A stretch of 7,232 nt of DNA from Methanotrichaceae archaeon (lineage in GTDB: Archaea; Halobacteriota; Methanosarcinia; Methanotrichales; Methanotrichaceae), in the NCBI GenBank assembly GCA_013329455.1, contig DUKF01000055.1:1-7232 (forward strand). Reading direction: 5' to 3'. Shown here piece after piece: positions 6,058 through 7,232 of this stretch (positions are counted from its first letter, which is position 1; the number at the start of each line of letters is the position of its first letter). Made by a program: the position numbers and the translations under genes. Below the pieces are notes generated by a model that did no database searches, was not told the DNA's origin, and worked only from the letters and a program-made list of their open reading frames with translations.

Positions 6058-6063
6058 TTTTTT
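6058..6063 (+). terminator. T-run, possible archaeal terminator
   Basis: TTTTTT, preceded by CTTTC, lies 34 nt after the hairpin pair. It could end a short transcript starting near 5885. Confidence 0.35.
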
Positions 6064-6079
6064 AGAATTGTTGACAAGG

Positions 6080-6098
6080 TTTATTAAGGGTTAAATAC
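6080..6098 (+). promoter_or_regulatory. TATA-like sequences before the small membrane ORF
   Basis: TTTATTAA (6080-6087) and TTAAATAC (6091-6098) are TATA-like. Either would give a transcript starting at about 6110-6125, leaving a leader of roughly 75-90 nt before ATG 6198. No other promoter-like sequence is seen upstream of that ORF. Confidence 0.35.
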
Positions 6099-6197
6099 AC
6101 AAATAACTGAAACGGTTCGGGTTTTGCCTCAGCGGCCCAAAGGAAGGTCGGCCGTAATCCAGCAACCATTTTTCCCGGATCAAGCTGGAAAGAAGAG

Positions 6198-6353
6198 ATG
6201 ATTTTGATGGTGTACCTATCAGCTTCCAGTCTCGAGATCCTCATGGACGAGGTCAGGTGGAGAAAGTTTCGAAACCATCTGATCTTGATCGCAGTGGCGG
6301 TTCTGCTTCTCCTCCTGGCGATGTACTGCATCCCCGAATGCCCTCCCCGCTGA
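6198..6353 (+). CDS. Small single-helix membrane protein (51 residues), possibly the front of a broken gene
   Basis: The frame from ATG 6198 to TGA 6351-6353 encodes a charged N-terminal part (MDEVRWRKFRN at 16-26), then an almost purely aliphatic helix (about 27-44, HLILIAVAVLLLLLAMYC) and a Cys/Pro-rich end (CIPECPPR). Positive charges before the helix predict a cytoplasmic N-terminus. Codons are GC-rich like the neighbouring genes, supporting real coding. The ribosome site is weak (GGAAAG, about 6187-6192). ATG 6207 and ATG 6243 are alternative starts, and the frame is open upstream to 6111 without a better start. It may be a true microprotein, or the membrane anchor of a gene whose remainder lies in shifted frames downstream. 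Confidence 0.45.
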   Translation: MILMVYLSASSLEILMDEVRWRKFRNHLILIAVAVLLLLLAMYCIPECPPR

Positions 6354-6602
6354 GGCCACCACATCGATCGCATCACCGTCGATCCCAGAAAAGGCAGAGA
6401 AGAAAATCGCGCCATCGGTAGTCCCGCTCATCGGCGCAGATTCGGGGCCATTTCGTAGCACATTACAACTTCTGGAGAGCGTCCCAGGAGAACGCACATC
6501 TTGGTCAAGAAGACAACTTTGGACGTGAACCCGAAATCCCAAGTTCGTGCCCACGAAAGCTGGACCCGGCAGTCGGATCAATCGAGAAGCTTGACCATGT
6601 AA
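6198..6602 (+). pseudogene. Candidate frame-disrupted gene for a membrane-anchored protein
   Basis: After the anchor frame ends at 6353, the frame shifted by one base carries a protein-like stretch (from EATTSIASPSIPEKAEKK at 6352 to about 6470, ending at TGA 6517-6519 region). The original frame then resumes a protein-like stretch (ILVKKTTLDVNPK to RQSDQ) ending at TAA 6600-6602. This pattern fits a single anchored extracellular protein of about 130 residues broken by two opposite frameshifts, through decay or sequencing error. I do not recognise the protein. The tail overlaps the 3' end of the convergent elp3 gene by about 25 bp. Support is only the look of the translations. Confidence 0.28.
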
Positions 6603-7231
6603 GACTCTCTCAGCTCGTAACCGTGCCGCCGATAATAGGGCCTGGCCCCGATGCCGCTGGTGACTTTGAGCGAATCGTATCCCTTATCCGTGGAGATCTC
6701 CTCGGCCTCGGCGAGAAGCCTCGATCCAAAGCCACGGTGCTGCCATCCGCCTTTCTTTCCCAGAGGCGTCATGGGGCCGTAGACGTGAAGCTCCCTAACG
6801 TGAGCGTTCTCTGATAGCCTCAGCCTGAGAAAGCCCGCCAGGGTCCCATCATCGCCTTCGTATGAGAGGAATCGCTCCTCTCCATCGCAGGCCCTGTAAG
6901 TCATATCCCTCAAGGATACATCCACGTCCTCGGGAACGCCTCTGAGTCCCGCCTCTCTGCACCTTATGCAGTGGCAAGTTCCTCCCCTCGCCTCCAGCCT
7001 TTCTTTTGCCAGCTGGCGAAGGTTGCTCTTCTTAACGCCGGCAGCTATCTGGGGGGCCGGGATGTCCCTTTGGACCCGCTGGAGCCTGGTATAGGGAGGG
7101 ATCAGCTCCTTAATCCTGGATACAAGGTTCGCGGCCTCCTCGTCTCCCAGGGGGGCGTAATCGCCCCGGAGGTACAGGTCGTAAAGCTCGGTTCCCTCCA
7201 CCACCAGAGCAGGGTAGATCTTGAGGTAGTC
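6578..7231 (-). CDS. elp3: Elp3, tRNA uridine-34 modification radical SAM/acetyltransferase (N-terminus beyond the window)
   Basis: Elp3 builds the carboxymethyl side chain on wobble uridine 34 of tRNAs, using a radical-SAM domain and an acetyl-CoA-binding GNAT-like domain. The frame runs off the right edge, and 217 C-terminal residues are visible, roughly 40% of a normal archaeal Elp3. Recognisable parts are DYLKIYPALVVEGTELY (the end of the radical-SAM barrel), IPPYTRLQRVQRDIPAP, the metal-binding Cys motif CHCIRC (86-91), the acetyl-CoA loop QHRGFG (164-169) and the terminal GIGARPYYRRHGY (193-205). The GTG at 7202-7204 is internal, not a start. The [4Fe-4S] cluster cysteines would lie off-window. 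The gene is convergent with the small membrane ORF, and no minus-strand T-run terminator is evident after its stop. Confidence 0.96.
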   Translation of the reverse strand, partial: DYLKIYPALVVEGTELYDLYLRGDYAPLGDEEAANLVSRIKELIPPYTRLQRVQRDIPAPQIAAGVKKSNLRQLAKERLEARGGTCHCIRCREAGLRGVPEDVDVSLRDMTYRACDGEERFLSYEGDDGTLAGFLRLRLSENAHVRELHVYGPMTPLGKKGGWQHRGFGSRLLAEAEEISTDKGYDSLKVTSGIGARPYYRRHGYELRESYMVKLLD

Positions 7232-7232
7232 G

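Larger units (their letters stand above)
5608..6197. other. Gene-poor stretch between the lipoprotein gene and the small membrane ORF
   Basis: No confident protein gene is visible. What can be seen, in order: a possible 50-codon minus-strand ORF (5697-5849), a TATA-like box (5854-5863) before a possible leaderless 28-codon ORF (5885-5971), two overlapping hairpins (5985-6024), a T-run (6058-6063) and TATA-like sequences (6080-6098). Base composition alternates between AT-rich and native GC-rich blocks, as in decayed or regulatory DNA. No tRNA or rRNA is recognised. Confidence 0.5.

Noticed and set aside
6062..6415. Minus-strand frame of 117 codons
   Set aside because: It overlaps the transmembrane ORF antisense, lacks a ribosome site and has no recognisable feature.
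6219..6581. Minus-strand frame of 120 codons abutting the end of elp3
   Set aside because: TTG start, no ribosome site, unconvincing composition, and it is antisense to the well-formed transmembrane segment on the plus strand.

Overview
The window looks archaeal, most likely a methanogenic euryarchaeon of the Methanothrix (Methanosaeta) type. The evidence is a group II chaperonin (thermosome) with a Gly-Gly-Met tail, TATA/BRE-style promoters, strong GGAGG ribosome binding sites, a short archaeal lipoprotein and an archaeal Elp3. The genus is an inference; the domain is well supported.

Layout: (1) 1-2273, plus strand, is an AT-rich two-gene DNA-modification cassette. It holds an N6-adenine DNA methyltransferase, cut off at its 5' end by the window edge, and a specificity (S) subunit built from two closely similar target-recognition repeats. 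No separate restriction subunit is visible, so the layout resembles BcgI-like systems (fused RM subunit plus S) or a modification-only/orphan pair. (2) 2274-2424 is the control region of the thermosome gene, with three direct copies of TTTACGTGCA, a TATA box and a strong Shine-Dalgarno. Base composition changes sharply here from AT-rich to GC-rich. (3) 2425-4110 is a complete thermosome subunit, followed by an 11-bp perfect hairpin and T-runs. (4) 4430-4801 (minus) is a small three-helix membrane protein, divergent from (5) 4975-5529 (plus), a secreted lipoprotein. The region between them carries a promoter for each and a palindrome that could be an operator. (6) 5530-6197 has no confident gene. 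It holds a hairpin, a 9-bp-periodic TTTAAA array, a possible leaderless 28-codon ORF, two mutually exclusive hairpins, one of which looks like a solitary CRISPR-type repeat, and T-runs. (7) 6198-6602 (plus) encodes a small one-helix membrane peptide that may be the front of a frame-broken gene. (8) 6578-7231 (minus) is the C-terminal part of Elp3, a tRNA wobble-uridine modification enzyme, continuing past the right edge.

The modification cassette stands apart in composition and is probably a horizontally acquired defence module next to a housekeeping chaperonin gene. The remaining genes look like ordinary chromosomal singletons, each with its own promoter. The features most worth a second look are the near-duplicate recognition domains of the S subunit, the triple repeat upstream of the thermosome promoter, and the structured gene-poor stretch at 5530-6600.
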